A stretch of DNA of 64,000 bases from Pedobacter gandavensis (GTDB taxonomy: Bacteria > Bacteroidota > Bacteroidia > Sphingobacteriales > Sphingobacteriaceae): NCBI RefSeq assembly GCF_014172405.1, contig NZ_WNXC01000004.1, forward strand, positions 124,001 through 188,000, given 5' to 3'. Of the stretch, positions 1 through 8,952 are shown one piece after another. A model generated the notes under the pieces. The model was not told where the DNA came from. It did not search any database and worked only from the letters and a program-made list of their open reading frames with translations. The first letter of the stretch is position 1, and every line of letters starts with the position of its first letter. The translations under genes were made by a program, and so were the position numbers.

Positions 1-106
1 CCAAAAAAACAAAGCCTTGTAAATTGCCTGATGTGGTTAATTTGCTAAGACATTGCCCAAGTTGGCCAATTCCGCCAAAAACGATTACCTTTTTTTTATT
101 GCTCAT
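1..106 (-). CDS. rmlD: dTDP-4-dehydrorhamnose reductase RmlD, N-terminal fragment (runs off the window)
   Basis: Only the first 35 codons are in the window. The reverse strand from an ATG at 106 reads into a Rossmann nucleotide-binding start: a short basic leader, then VIVFGGIGQLGQ, i.e. the GxxGQLG dinucleotide-binding motif typical of RmlD. The family reduces dTDP-4-dehydro-L-rhamnose to dTDP-L-rhamnose in the cytoplasm. The start overlaps the 3' end of rmlB by 11 bp, which indicates coupled translation and supports the assignment, because RmlB and RmlD act in the same pathway. The remainder lies upstream of base 1, so length and catalytic residues cannot be checked. Another SDR-type epimerase or reductase is possible but less likely. 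Confidence 0.8.
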   Translation of the reverse strand, partial: MSNKKKVIVFGGIGQLGQCLSKLTTSGNLQGFVFL

Positions 107-1157
107 GATCTGCGTATTGTAGTTTATAGTAGTCTTGATAATTCCCTGAGGTTACATTTTCTAACCATTCGTCATTTTCAAGATACCAATCTACGGTTTT
201 TGCAAGACCTTCTTCGAATTGTAGGGAAGGTGTCCAGTTCAGTTCATTTTGCAGTTTACTGGAGTCGATCGCATAGCGAAGGTCATGCCCTGCACGATCT
301 GTGACATAGGTAATCAAATTCGCAGATGTCCCTGTTTCGCGACCAAGTTTTTCATCCATAATGCGACATAACAAATGGATCAGATCAATGTTTTTCCATT
401 CATTATGGCCACCGATATTATAAGTATCACCAGCTTTAGCTTGGTGAAAGATCCTGTCTATGGCAGAAGCATGGTCTTCTACCCAAAGCCAATCCCGTAT
501 ATTCTCTCCCTTTCCATATACCGGAACAGGTTTGTTATTTTTGATGTTATTGATCGCCAATGGAATTAGTTTCTCCGGGAAATGATGAGACCCATAGTTA
601 TTGGAGCAGTTGGAGATGACTACATTTAAGCCATAAGTGTCATGGTAAGCGCGCACAAAATGATCAGAGCTGGCTTTTGAGGCTGAATATGGGCTATGTG
701 GATCATAAGCCGTTGTTTCCGTAAACATACCTGTTTCGCCCAAAGAGCCATATACTTCATCTGTACTCACGTGATAGAAACGATGATTATCATAATCACC
801 TTTCCAAGATTCCTTTGCCGCATTCAACAAATTCACAGTTCCGATAACGTTAGTCATCACAAACTCCATTGGATTGCTGATTGAGCGGTCTACATGGGAC
901 TCCGCAGCAAGGTGAATCACTGCATCAGGCTTTTCAACTTGAAAAAGTTCCCTGATAAATACGGCATCAGTGATATCTCCTTTGATAAAACGGTAATTTG
1001 GATCATTTTCTAAATCGGTCAGATTCAATAGATTCCCCGCATAAGTTAGTTTATCAAGGTTAATAATCTGGTAATCAGCATAATTCTTAATAAACTGTCT
1101 GACTACATGAGAGCCAATAAAACCCGCTCCCCCGGTAATTAAAATCTTTTTCATCAT
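96..1157 (-). CDS. rmlB: dTDP-glucose 4,6-dehydratase RmlB
   Basis: Extended short-chain dehydrogenase of 353 residues, the usual length for RmlB. It converts dTDP-glucose to dTDP-4-keto-6-deoxyglucose, the second step of dTDP-L-rhamnose synthesis. The NAD-binding GGAGFIGS lies at residues 9-16, the active-site segment STDEVYG at 131-137 (the Asp-Glu pair is diagnostic of dehydratases), and the YxxxK pair is Tyr157 and Lys161 in PYSASK. The gene starts with two Met codons (1157 or 1154). It lies 19 bp after the glycosyl-phosphate transferase and overlaps rmlD, so the three are probably one minus-strand unit feeding rhamnose into the polysaccharide. rmlA and rmlC are not in the window. Confidence 0.95.
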   Translation of the reverse strand: MMKKILITGGAGFIGSHVVRQFIKNYADYQIINLDKLTYAGNLLNLTDLENDPNYRFIKGDITDAVFIRELFQVEKPDAVIHLAAESHVDRSISNPMEFVMTNVIGTVNLLNAAKESWKGDYDNHRFYHVSTDEVYGSLGETGMFTETTAYDPHSPYSASKASSDHFVRAYHDTYGLNVVISNCSNNYGSHHFPEKLIPLAINNIKNNKPVPVYGKGENIRDWLWVEDHASAIDRIFHQAKAGDTYNIGGHNEWKNIDLIHLLCRIMDEKLGRETGTSANLITYVTDRAGHDLRYAIDSSKLQNELNWTPSLQFEEGLAKTVDWYLENDEWLENVTSGNYQDYYKLQYADHEQ

Positions 1158-1176
1158 TTTTATAGGTTAAAAGCTA

Positions 1177-2568
1177 TTAGTAGGCATTATCTTCTCCTTT
1201 GATCATATTGATGACTGTCATAAAAACAATCTTCACTTCCAGCATTGCCGTCCAGTTTTCAAGGTACCAAATGTCATGTTGTACGCGCTTTTGCATAGAC
1301 CCTTCTTCCTTGGTTTCCCCTCTAAGGCCGTTTACCTGTGCCCATCCGGTGATCCCTGGCTTTAGGAAATGACGTACCATAAACTGATTAATGATGGCGC
1401 GATATTCTTCGGTATGTTTCAACATGTGTGGCCTTGGCCCTACTACACTCATATTGCCCATCAAGACATTAAAGAATTGTGGCAACTCATCAAGACTGGA
1501 TTTACGTAGAAATTTTCCAATTCCGGTGATACGATCGTCATCCTTAGTGGCTTGTTTTTGATCACTATCATTGTTAACCTTCATACTTCTAAACTTATAG
1601 CAATAGAATGGCTCATCATTACGGCCACTTCTAAGTTGTTTAAATAGCACAGGACCCCTGTTTTCCAGTTTGATCAAGATGGCGATGAGTGGATATAACC
1701 AGCTCATCAAAAACACAATCACACCGACACTGAAGATGATGTCAAAAGCGCGCTTTTTAAATCGGTTACCGATACTTTCCAAAGGCTCTTTCCTTAAGGA
1801 AATCACTGGAAATTCTCCACCTACATAACTGATGGTATAAGGTGTAGCAATGGTTGTGGCCATATCTGGAATAAACTTAACACGGAGACAATGTTTGTCG
1901 GCCTCCTGCAAAAATGGTTGCACCAAAGCCATTTTATGCGGCTCTAAAGCCACGTATATATCTTTTACACCGTTCAATGCAGCCTTACCCATTTTAGATA
2001 TGAAATTTGTGGACAGGTGCCCATTTTCGTCTCCATAAATGCGACTACCATCATCCAGATACCCATAAAAATCAATGTTATATTGGCGGTCAAGATAATG
2101 CGCCAATCGGAGACCTGTTGGGTTAACACCAATCAGAGCTACTTTCTTACTGACATTAAACTTATGCACCAGGAGTGATTGAAAGGCTGTGCCCAGAAAA
2201 CGATTCAAGACAAAACCGAATACCAATAAGGCATAGAATACCACCAAAAAAGTCCGTGAAAATTCAATATCTCTAGAGAAAAGCAGATACAAGGCAAAAA
2301 TCACCGCATGCAATGCGATACTTCGCCAGGTTCCGCGGTAAATCCTTTCCAATCTTCTGGATCCATAGTCTGTGTAAAGTCCGAAAATTGCAGAGTTAAA
2401 CAGCCAGGAAAGGTTACAAACAACCATATAGTGTTGCCATAACTCATAAGAAACTGTTTTCCCTAAATACTCCGTAAGATAATAAGCTAAAATGTAGATC
2501 AAATTAAGCATTACGACATCCGTAATTGGCAAAATATATCTAAGTAGGTACAAATAACGAGTCTGCAT
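1177..2568 (-). CDS. Undecaprenyl-phosphate sugar phosphotransferase (WcaJ/WbaP-type initiating transferase)
   Basis: 463-residue polyprenyl glycosylphosphotransferase that would start repeat-unit assembly by moving a hexose-1-phosphate from a UDP-sugar to undecaprenyl phosphate in the inner membrane. The N-terminal half contains about four hydrophobic segments and a CoA-binding-like Rossmann region around residues 140-260 (VALIGVNPTGLRLAHYLD). The C-terminal catalytic domain begins near residue 272 (KRAFDIIFSVG), with a membrane hairpin, then LFKQLRSGRN, YKFRSM, SLDELPQFFNVL and SVVGPRPH, all typical of the bacterial sugar transferase family. The transferred sugar (glucose or galactose) cannot be told from sequence. 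First gene of the minus-strand set with rmlB; its promoter should lie in the gap shared with ugd. Confidence 0.93.
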   Translation of the reverse strand: MQTRYLYLLRYILPITDVVMLNLIYILAYYLTEYLGKTVSYELWQHYMVVCNLSWLFNSAIFGLYTDYGSRRLERIYRGTWRSIALHAVIFALYLLFSRDIEFSRTFLVVFYALLVFGFVLNRFLGTAFQSLLVHKFNVSKKVALIGVNPTGLRLAHYLDRQYNIDFYGYLDDGSRIYGDENGHLSTNFISKMGKAALNGVKDIYVALEPHKMALVQPFLQEADKHCLRVKFIPDMATTIATPYTISYVGGEFPVISLRKEPLESIGNRFKKRAFDIIFSVGVIVFLMSWLYPLIAILIKLENRGPVLFKQLRSGRNDEPFYCYKFRSMKVNNDSDQKQATKDDDRITGIGKFLRKSSLDELPQFFNVLMGNMSVVGPRPHMLKHTEEYRAIINQFMVRHFLKPGITGWAQVNGLRGETKEEGSMQKRVQHDIWYLENWTAMLEVKIVFMTVINMIKGEDNAY

Positions 2569-2838
2569 CTGATTTTGGATAAATTAAAGTTGAATTATTA
2601 AAGTATTATCAATAAATAATGCTGAAAAAACAGGTTAAAGAGAAAAAACAACAGGAAATAATCTTCCTATAATAAAAACGCTATAACATTTACCAAAATT
2701 AACTCCATTACGGAATAAAAAGCTCCCCACAAATAGGTATTTTAACAAAAACAACAACATTAACAACATCCACAGGACTTCATTTCGCAAAATGATGGGT
2801 ATTTTTACAATAAAATAAGATTAAAAAATAAATCATTT
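2569..2838. other. Divergent intergenic region between the initiating transferase and ugd
   Basis: This 270-bp AT-rich gap must hold the promoters for both divergent exopolysaccharide units. No full TTG-N19-TAnnTTTG promoter is clear; the nearest plus-strand match to a -7 box is TATTTTTA at 2800-2807. Two related words, AAATAGGTATTTT (2731-2743) and GATGGGTATTTTT (2794-2806), are spaced 62 bp apart and resemble words in two other gaps of the locus (see findings). No small gene is supported here. Confidence 0.4.
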
Positions 2839-4209
2839 ATGAAAATCGCGGTAATAGGAACAGGGTATGTCGGTCTAGTAACCGGCACTTGTCTCGCTGA
2901 GACAGGAAATGAGGTGATCTGTGTAGACATTGATCAGCTGAAAGTTGAAAAAATGCAGCATGGGATTATTCCAATTTATGAACCAGGACTGGACATTTTG
3001 TTTCTGAGGAACATTTCACAGAAGCGGTTAAGTTTTACTACCGATTTGGCTATGGCAATTAAGGATGCTCAAATCATCTTTATGGCTTTGCCTACTCCTC
3101 CAGGAGAGGATGGTACAGCTGACCTTTCCTATATTCTGGGTGCAGCTGCAGATGTTTCAAAATTGATCACATCCTATAAAGTGATTGTGAATAAATCTAC
3201 AGTGCCTGTGGGCACAGCTGATAAAGTAAAGGCCGTTTTTGAGGCCAATACAGCCGTAGAAGTAGATGTGGTTTCCAATCCTGAATTTCTAAGAGAAGGT
3301 GTTGCTGTAGAAGACTTTATGAAACCAGATCGTGTAGTGATCGGCACTAAAAGTGAAAAGGCAATGAAACTGATGACTGATCTCTACGCACCCTATGTGA
3401 GGTCTGGAAATCCGATTTTGTTTATGGATGAAAAGTCTTCAGAACTAACAAAATATGCTGCAAATGCCTTCCTTGCTACAAAAATCACTTTCATGAATGA
3501 GATTGCTAATTTATGTGAGTTGGTTCATGCGGATGTTGATGCAGTACGTTTAGGAATAGGTTCAGATGACCGTATTGGAAAACGATTTCTCTTCCCTGGT
3601 CTTGGTTATGGAGGAAGCTGCTTCCCCAAAGATGTGCAAGCGCTTTCAAAATCTGCCGAAGAACATCAATATAATTTCCAGATTCTAAAAGCGGTGATGA
3701 CCGTCAATGAGAAACAGAAGACAGTATTGGTAGATAAAGTATTGAAGTATTTCAAAGGGAATTTGAAAGGAAAACATTTTGCCTTATGGGGATTGGCTTT
3801 CAAACCTGAAACCGATGATATCCGTGAGGCGCCGGCTTTATACATCATCAACAGATTACTACTTAATGGGGCTACGGTAACGGCTTTTGATCCTGAAGGC
3901 ATGAACAACATTAAGGGTTTGTTGGGAGATCGGATTAATTATGCGAACAACCAATATGAGGCTTTACAAGATGCTGATGCCTTATTAATCGCTACAGAAT
4001 GGTCCGTTTTTAGAAATCCTGATTTTGAAAAGATGGAAGAAATCATGGGCAACAAAGTCATTTTTGATGGCCGAAACCTTTATGATCTCCAAAAAATGGT
4101 TGATCTGGGATACTACTATAACAGCATTGGCAGGTCATTAATCTCAAATTCCGCCACTACTTTAGCTATAGAAGAAGCGCACAAACCAAACGAACTTGTG
4201 TCTTTATAA
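2839..4209 (+). CDS. ugd: UDP-glucose 6-dehydrogenase
   Basis: 456-residue UDP-glucose/GDP-mannose dehydrogenase family protein that oxidises UDP-glucose twice to UDP-glucuronate using NAD. The N-terminal NAD motif GTGYVGLVTG is at residues 7-16. The catalytic cysteine is about Cys261 in GLGYGGSCFPKD, and the central helix contains the conserved Lys/Asn segment TKYAANAFLATKITFMNE. The C-terminal domain has LWGLAFKPETDDIREAP. First gene of a plus-strand operon with manC (12-bp gap) and wzi, convergent with the main glycosyltransferase cluster, so UDP-glucuronic acid is a probable building block. UDP-N-acetylmannosamine or GDP-mannose dehydrogenase is less likely given the UDP-glucose-type cysteine block. 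Confidence 0.93.
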   Translation: MKIAVIGTGYVGLVTGTCLAETGNEVICVDIDQLKVEKMQHGIIPIYEPGLDILFLRNISQKRLSFTTDLAMAIKDAQIIFMALPTPPGEDGTADLSYILGAAADVSKLITSYKVIVNKSTVPVGTADKVKAVFEANTAVEVDVVSNPEFLREGVAVEDFMKPDRVVIGTKSEKAMKLMTDLYAPYVRSGNPILFMDEKSSELTKYAANAFLATKITFMNEIANLCELVHADVDAVRLGIGSDDRIGKRFLFPGLGYGGSCFPKDVQALSKSAEEHQYNFQILKAVMTVNEKQKTVLVDKVLKYFKGNLKGKHFALWGLAFKPETDDIREAPALYIINRLLLNGATVTAFDPEGMNNIKGLLGDRINYANNQYEALQDADALLIATEWSVFRNPDFEKMEEIMGNKVIFDGRNLYDLQKMVDLGYYYNSIGRSLISNSATTLAIEEAHKPNELVSL

Positions 4210-4221
4210 CACCAGAAAAAC

Positions 4222-5301
4222 ATGGATAAAAACAATTATGTATTGATTATGGCTGGCGGTGTAGGCAGTCGCTTTTGGCCAAAAAGCCGTAATCATTTTC
4301 CGAAGCAGTTTTTAGATATTTTAGGAACAGGCAGATCATTACTACAAATTACTTATGAGCGCTTCTTAAAGTTATGCCCGGCATCGCATATTTTTATTGT
4401 TACCAATAGTCAATATAGCGACCTTGTTTTGGAACAGTTAGACGGGATCTCTCCGGAACAACTCATATGCGAACCGAGTAGAAACAACACCGCTCCCTGC
4501 GTCGCATACGCCGCTTTTAAATTGGCAGCATTGAATCCGGAAGCAAACCTAGTGGTCGCGCCTTCAGATCATTTCATACAATATGAGGCTATTTTTGTAG
4601 AGAAAATCCTAACGGCTTTAACTTATACTGCTCAGCATGAAGCTTTGGTTACTTTAGGCATCAGTCCAACCAGACCAGATACCGGCTATGGCTATATCCA
4701 ATACGGGCAGGAAAGCGAAAAAGGAATTTACAAGGTGGAAAAATTCAGGGAAAAGCCCAACCTTTCTACGGCAATGGAGTACTTAAAAGAAGGGAATTAC
4801 CTTTGGAATGCAGGGATTTTCATCTGGAAAGCGAAGTCGATTATCCATGCTTTGAAAAAACACGCCAGTAGCATTCATGATTTATTTGAAAGCGGAAATG
4901 CGTATTACAACCATCCGGAAGAAAGAGATTTTATTGACAAAAAATATCCTACGGCTCCCAATATCTCGATCGATTACGCCATTATGGAACAGGCAGACAA
5001 CATTTTCACTATTCCTGCGGATTTCGGCTGGTCTGATCTGGGCACTTGGGCTTCCTTACATGAATCTGCAGATAAAGATGGCTCTGGCAATGTCATTTCT
5101 GCCAAACAAATCAACCTGAAAGAGACACAGAACAGCATCATTCAAATCAATTCAGATAAGCTGGCGGTAATCCGTGGGCTAGACAATTTTATTGTCGTAG
5201 ATGATGGGAATGCCTTGCTGATTTACCCAAAAGATCAGGAACAAGAAATTAAAGAAGTCGTAAAGACAATGGCAGAAACTTATGGCAACCACTATGTATA
5301 A
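4222..5301 (+). CDS. manC: Mannose-1-phosphate guanylyltransferase
   Basis: 359-residue nucleotidyltransferase that makes GDP-mannose from mannose-1-phosphate and GTP. The N-terminal signature MAGGVGSRFWPKSR with the following FPKQFLDI is the pyrophosphorylase loop; FREKPN and the segment around NAGIFIWK are also typical. The C-terminal phosphomannose isomerase domain found in bifunctional ManC/AlgA proteins (about 470 residues) is absent, so this is the monofunctional form usual in Bacteroidota. It lies 12 bp after ugd and 27 bp before wzi. GDP-mannose could feed mannose, fucose or related residues; no GDP-mannose-modifying enzyme is in the window. Confidence 0.93.
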   Translation: MDKNNYVLIMAGGVGSRFWPKSRNHFPKQFLDILGTGRSLLQITYERFLKLCPASHIFIVTNSQYSDLVLEQLDGISPEQLICEPSRNNTAPCVAYAAFKLAALNPEANLVVAPSDHFIQYEAIFVEKILTALTYTAQHEALVTLGISPTRPDTGYGYIQYGQESEKGIYKVEKFREKPNLSTAMEYLKEGNYLWNAGIFIWKAKSIIHALKKHASSIHDLFESGNAYYNHPEERDFIDKKYPTAPNISIDYAIMEQADNIFTIPADFGWSDLGTWASLHESADKDGSGNVISAKQINLKETQNSIIQINSDKLAVIRGLDNFIVVDDGNALLIYPKDQEQEIKEVVKTMAETYGNHYV

Positions 5302-5328
5302 GCCTAAATCAAATTAAAAACCATCGCT

Positions 5329-6870
5329 ATGATTGGCATCCAACAAGTAAAACAAGCGCTGCTCCCCACCCTATTGCTCTTTACCTTTTCAAGTGTAGTT
5401 CAGGCACAAAAACCTGAAATTAAATATTCACTCGAAGCACAAGCCATAGGCACAACGAACCAGGTTGTTCCTTTCTGGATGCGTTCCAACCAGTTTGGCT
5501 CCGTCCCACTTTCTGGATTATCGGGAAGCTTTATCGGAAAAGCGGAGAAAGCCTATCGTCCTGCAGACAGCCTTGCCAGGAAGAAACTTTTCGACTGGGG
5601 CTTCGGATTTGAAGCCCGGGCAAATGGAGGAAAAGGTTCGAATCTTCGATTGATCTCCGCTTATGCGAAAGGAAGAATGGGCATTTTCCAGCTTAAAGCT
5701 GGCAGATCAAAAGATGTGATGGGTTTAAATGGCGATAGTGTATTGAGTACCGGTAATTTTTCCGTTTCCGGGAATGCTCCGGGAATCCCAAAGCTGGAAC
5801 TTTCTATCCCCAATTATTATACCCTCCCTATATTTGGCGGTCTCTTTGCTGTGAAAGGAAACTTTGTCCATGGTTGGTTGGGAAGAACGAGAATCCTGGA
5901 CAGCATCATTGCCGGGCCCAGCATTAAATACTACATCCATGACGCGAAACCGGTCAGCTATTTCCATCAGAAATCATTATATGTACGGCTAGGAAAAGAA
6001 AATTGGCGCTTTAAAATGTATGGTGGATTCAACCATCAGGTTTTCTGGGGGAATGAAAATGCGGCCTATGGCGACAACTTCAAATTATCTCCTGCGGAGA
6101 CCTTTTTATATGTTGTGACTGGAAAATCTTATGGAACAAAGGGAGTTCCTACCTCCAAAATAGGGAACCAACTCGGCTCTATTGACCTTGGAATGGAGTA
6201 CGATTTCAATGACATTAAGGTCATGCTTTACCGACAAACCTTTTACGATGTTGGCGCATTGTCTAAGCTAGCCAATATTAAAGATGGCCTAAATGGGCTT
6301 TCATTGGAGAATAAGCGCTATAATACAACAAGTTCCGGTTTTGCCTGGAAGAAAATACTGGTTGAATTGTTCTATTCAAAAGATCAGGCAGGATACCCAT
6401 GGTCTACCTTTACCAAATCTGGAGACGAGGATTATTATAACAACTTTTATTATAAAGATGGCTGGTCTTATCAGGGTATGGGAATCGGAAATCCACTGAT
6501 CACTCCAAGGCATAATGCAAGAGCCGGGCAAGCGGTAAAACCAGCTGATTACTTCATCAACAACCGTGTGGTCGCATTTCATGCCGGACTTAGCGGAAGG
6601 GTTTACGACTGGGATTTCATGACTAAAGTTACCTATTCTGATAACTATGGAACTTTTGGAACCAGCAAATACGGAAACACTACAGGGAGCATCAAAAGTC
6701 CTATAAATAGTGAGATATTTGAGGCGGTCTCCCAATTTTCCTTTTATTTAGAAGGCACAAAGCCAATAAAACACGGATACAGTGCGGGTTTTGCAACGGC
6801 CCTGGATCAAGGGAAATTGTTGAATAATTCCTTTGGTCTGATGCTAAAATTGAAAAAGGATTTTCAATAG
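5329..6870 (+). CDS. Capsule assembly Wzi-family outer membrane protein
   Basis: 513 residues with an N-terminal signal peptide (hydrophobic LLPTLLLFTFSSVVQA, probable cleavage near residue 26). The body is rich in alternating polar/aromatic stretches suited to a beta-barrel, such as YVRLGKENWRFKMYGGFNHQ and MLYRQTFYD. This matches the Wzi family, outer membrane proteins that help tether or assemble surface polysaccharide. The protein ends in an aromatic-containing stretch (LKLKKDFQ), as barrel proteins often do. Last gene of the ugd-manC-wzi set. The family call rests on overall pattern and context rather than on a catalytic motif; a different barrel protein of the same locus is the alternative. 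Confidence 0.8.
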   Translation: MIGIQQVKQALLPTLLLFTFSSVVQAQKPEIKYSLEAQAIGTTNQVVPFWMRSNQFGSVPLSGLSGSFIGKAEKAYRPADSLARKKLFDWGFGFEARANGGKGSNLRLISAYAKGRMGIFQLKAGRSKDVMGLNGDSVLSTGNFSVSGNAPGIPKLELSIPNYYTLPIFGGLFAVKGNFVHGWLGRTRILDSIIAGPSIKYYIHDAKPVSYFHQKSLYVRLGKENWRFKMYGGFNHQVFWGNENAAYGDNFKLSPAETFLYVVTGKSYGTKGVPTSKIGNQLGSIDLGMEYDFNDIKVMLYRQTFYDVGALSKLANIKDGLNGLSLENKRYNTTSSGFAWKKILVELFYSKDQAGYPWSTFTKSGDEDYYNNFYYKDGWSYQGMGIGNPLITPRHNARAGQAVKPADYFINNRVVAFHAGLSGRVYDWDFMTKVTYSDNYGTFGTSKYGNTTGSIKSPINSEIFEAVSQFSFYLEGTKPIKHGYSAGFATALDQGKLLNNSFGLMLKLKKDFQ

Positions 6871-6908
6871 TAAAAGAAGAGTTTACCCTGTTTAATCAAA
6901 ATTCCAGG

Positions 6909-6939
6909 CAGTATTGCAGCGCGATTTGCTACAATACTG
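6909..6939. terminator. Inverted repeat between convergent operons
   Basis: CAGTATTG (6909-6916) and CAATACTG (6932-6939) can pair around a loop with three further inner pairs. It lies between the convergent wzi gene and the DUF1972 glycosyltransferase. No T-run follows on either strand, so a terminator role is only inferred from position. Confidence 0.3.
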
Positions 6940-6979
6940 TCTATGGAAAATGCCCCCCGGCATCTTTTAAAACCTAAAA

Positions 6980-8086
6980 TCATCTGGTCAACACACCTTT
7001 TACCGCTAAAAGATGTTTTTCGTATTGGGCTACGATCAATTCCCAGTCGTAGATTTCCGTAATTTTATCACAGTTATTTTTTCTCATCATTTGATACTTT
7101 TCCTGGTCATAACGGACACTTTTCAGATGATCTGCTACTTCCTCTGCAGTACGGAAGTAAATTGCATCTTCCCCTAGTATATACCTGTTAAAAGGATTGT
7201 CATTGGCACACATTAAGCTATTAGATGCCATAGCTTCTAATAGCGATGGATTGGTACCACCAACGGTATGTCCATGGAAATAGATATTCGCATAGTACCG
7301 TAAGTTGTTTAAAATATCGATGTTGTAAATTCCGCCGATAAACTTAATCTGCGGATGACCTTCAAACTTCTCTTTTAAATAATTACCGTAAGTTGTTTCA
7401 TGTTTACCCACCACTAAAAACGGGCGTTTGATGTTTGCTTTCGCTACGCCATCCAGGATAATTTCAATGCTATTTTCAGGCTCCAATCTGGCAATCAACA
7501 TATCATATTGATAGGCAACCAGGTCGTAACTTTTAAGAACACCTATCGTAGGTTGCTCAAACAACGTGGCACCATAGGCAATAAAAGTAGAATCCGCTTG
7601 GTATTTTTCTTTCAAATAATCTTGAATTCCGATAGAATCAGAAATCAGGTGATCGCTATATTTTACACCTAATTTTTCCGCCCACTGTAGGAATTTCCTT
7701 ACTTTATTAGAGTATTTCGTACGTTTCCATTCCAGTCCATCCATATTGGTGGTTACGACTACCTTCTTTGGCAACAACCATCCCCACACTGAACCACTGG
7801 TATAGCCCAGCTGTAAAATCACCTCACAATCCTGCTTCCTTACATCAAGGATACAGTTTAAATCATAAATAAACTGACCTGCTGTTCCAAGTTTATACTC
7901 AGGATCATAACAATGTCGTAGATCCACGCCATTCCATTTACCCTGTTGATAAGGGTGATTGTGCGAATTATAAACCAGAACCTCATGACCCTTTTTCACC
8001 AGACCCAATGCTAAATATTCTGCGCATTGCTCAAATCCTCCATAATGATTTGGGATGCCCCGGGTACCAATAATTGCTATTTTCAT
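6980..8086 (-). CDS. DUF1972-type glycosyltransferase (rhamnosyltransferase-like)
   Basis: 368-residue GT-B fold glycosyltransferase. The N-terminus MKIAIIGTRGIPNHYGGFEQ is the hallmark of the DUF1972/GT4 group that includes rhamnosyltransferases such as Cps2T; the C-terminal half has the nucleotide-sugar region (HGHTVGGTNPSLLEAMAS) with the GT4 Glu-containing motif. It would add one sugar to the lipid-linked repeat on the cytoplasmic face. Rhamnose is a reasonable donor given rmlB/rmlD nearby, but that is inference. It lies 6 bp after the SGNH hydrolase gene and is the last gene of the long minus-strand cluster. Confidence 0.88.
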   Translation of the reverse strand: MKIAIIGTRGIPNHYGGFEQCAEYLALGLVKKGHEVLVYNSHNHPYQQGKWNGVDLRHCYDPEYKLGTAGQFIYDLNCILDVRKQDCEVILQLGYTSGSVWGWLLPKKVVVTTNMDGLEWKRTKYSNKVRKFLQWAEKLGVKYSDHLISDSIGIQDYLKEKYQADSTFIAYGATLFEQPTIGVLKSYDLVAYQYDMLIARLEPENSIEIILDGVAKANIKRPFLVVGKHETTYGNYLKEKFEGHPQIKFIGGIYNIDILNNLRYYANIYFHGHTVGGTNPSLLEAMASNSLMCANDNPFNRYILGEDAIYFRTAEEVADHLKSVRYDQEKYQMMRKNNCDKITEIYDWELIVAQYEKHLLAVKGVLTR

Positions 8087-8092
8087 TATAGA

Positions 8093-8800
8093 TTACTTAA
8101 ATAAGTGTTGTATTTCATTCCAAATTCTATTTGCTATATTTTCCATTCCAATATCCGAAGGGTGCATCCCCACTCCTTGATTTTGATATTGCTGAATAGC
8201 CGTGTTTTTATTTCTGTCTTTATAAAGACCCTGTAGGTCTACGTAAATCCAATGGTTACGGGCACTGGCATCCATCATAATTTTATCGACATGTTGATTT
8301 GGCCAGAAGCTACCTACCAGACAAATTTTAATATCCTTTCCTCCAGATAGCTCTCTGGCAAAGCGATCCAAATGTTTGCCCAAAAGGTGCTTTACAGCCA
8401 ATGTATCGTCGATGTTCTCTCCTATTTCAAGTACGATTAAATCTGGATTCCATGCTTTGAATTTTTTGAAATCACTGGCCTCATATTTCCAGAATTTCCG
8501 CTCAAAGGAATCGGCAATATTGGCCCAGGAAATTTCCGTTTCAGGACTTGCTGTTTTGATCTTTGACCTCAACAAATGCACAAAATCTTTATCTACGCTA
8601 GTTGCTGCCATTCCCCAGTTGCCCGACCAGCCTACAGCGGGTTTTGCCCCATGCCAGGTAATGCTATTTCCCAAAATCAAGACCTTCAATGGAATGGAAT
8701 CCGGCAGTCCGTTGCCGTAAACGCGAAGGTTTACCGTTAAAATCAGGCTATAAAAAATTACTAAGGCTATTCTTTTAAACATTTTCATCTTATTAAACAT
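8093..8800 (-). CDS. Exported SGNH/GDSL-type hydrolase
   Basis: About 235 residues. The ATG at 8800 is chosen because GAGGAG lies just upstream and the protein then begins with a short basic segment and a hydrophobic signal (IALVIFYSLILTVNLRVYG). An upstream ATG at 8824 would add eight residues. Block I is VLILGNSITWHG (Ser nucleophile), block III-like GENIDD contains the Asn/Glu region, and the C-terminal MHPSDIG supplies the Asp-x-x-His-like dyad (here H followed by P-S-D). Such enzymes are esterases or acetyl-transferring proteins acting on glycans. Being exported and placed beside an acyltransferase, it may trim or move acyl groups on the polysaccharide in the periplasm; that role is inference. 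Confidence 0.75.
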   Translation of the reverse strand: MFNKMKMFKRIALVIFYSLILTVNLRVYGNGLPDSIPLKVLILGNSITWHGAKPAVGWSGNWGMAATSVDKDFVHLLRSKIKTASPETEISWANIADSFERKFWKYEASDFKKFKAWNPDLIVLEIGENIDDTLAVKHLLGKHLDRFARELSGGKDIKICLVGSFWPNQHVDKIMMDASARNHWIYVDLQGLYKDRNKNTAIQQYQNQGVGMHPSDIGMENIANRIWNEIQHLFK

Positions 8801-8952
8801 CTTCTCCTCTTTCATTTGCGGCATTTTTCATGATCCATTTTTCATTTACATTCCTTTTCTGACTATAAGGCCTGACCATTTTATGGCCAACTTTACTCGT
8901 TGCTGCCGCATTTTCTTAACCTAAGCAGCTTTCCAATTCGGGGTTCTACTTT

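Noticed and set aside
6376..6735. 119-codon minus-strand frame inside wzi
   Set aside because: Antisense shadow of a well-supported outer membrane protein gene.
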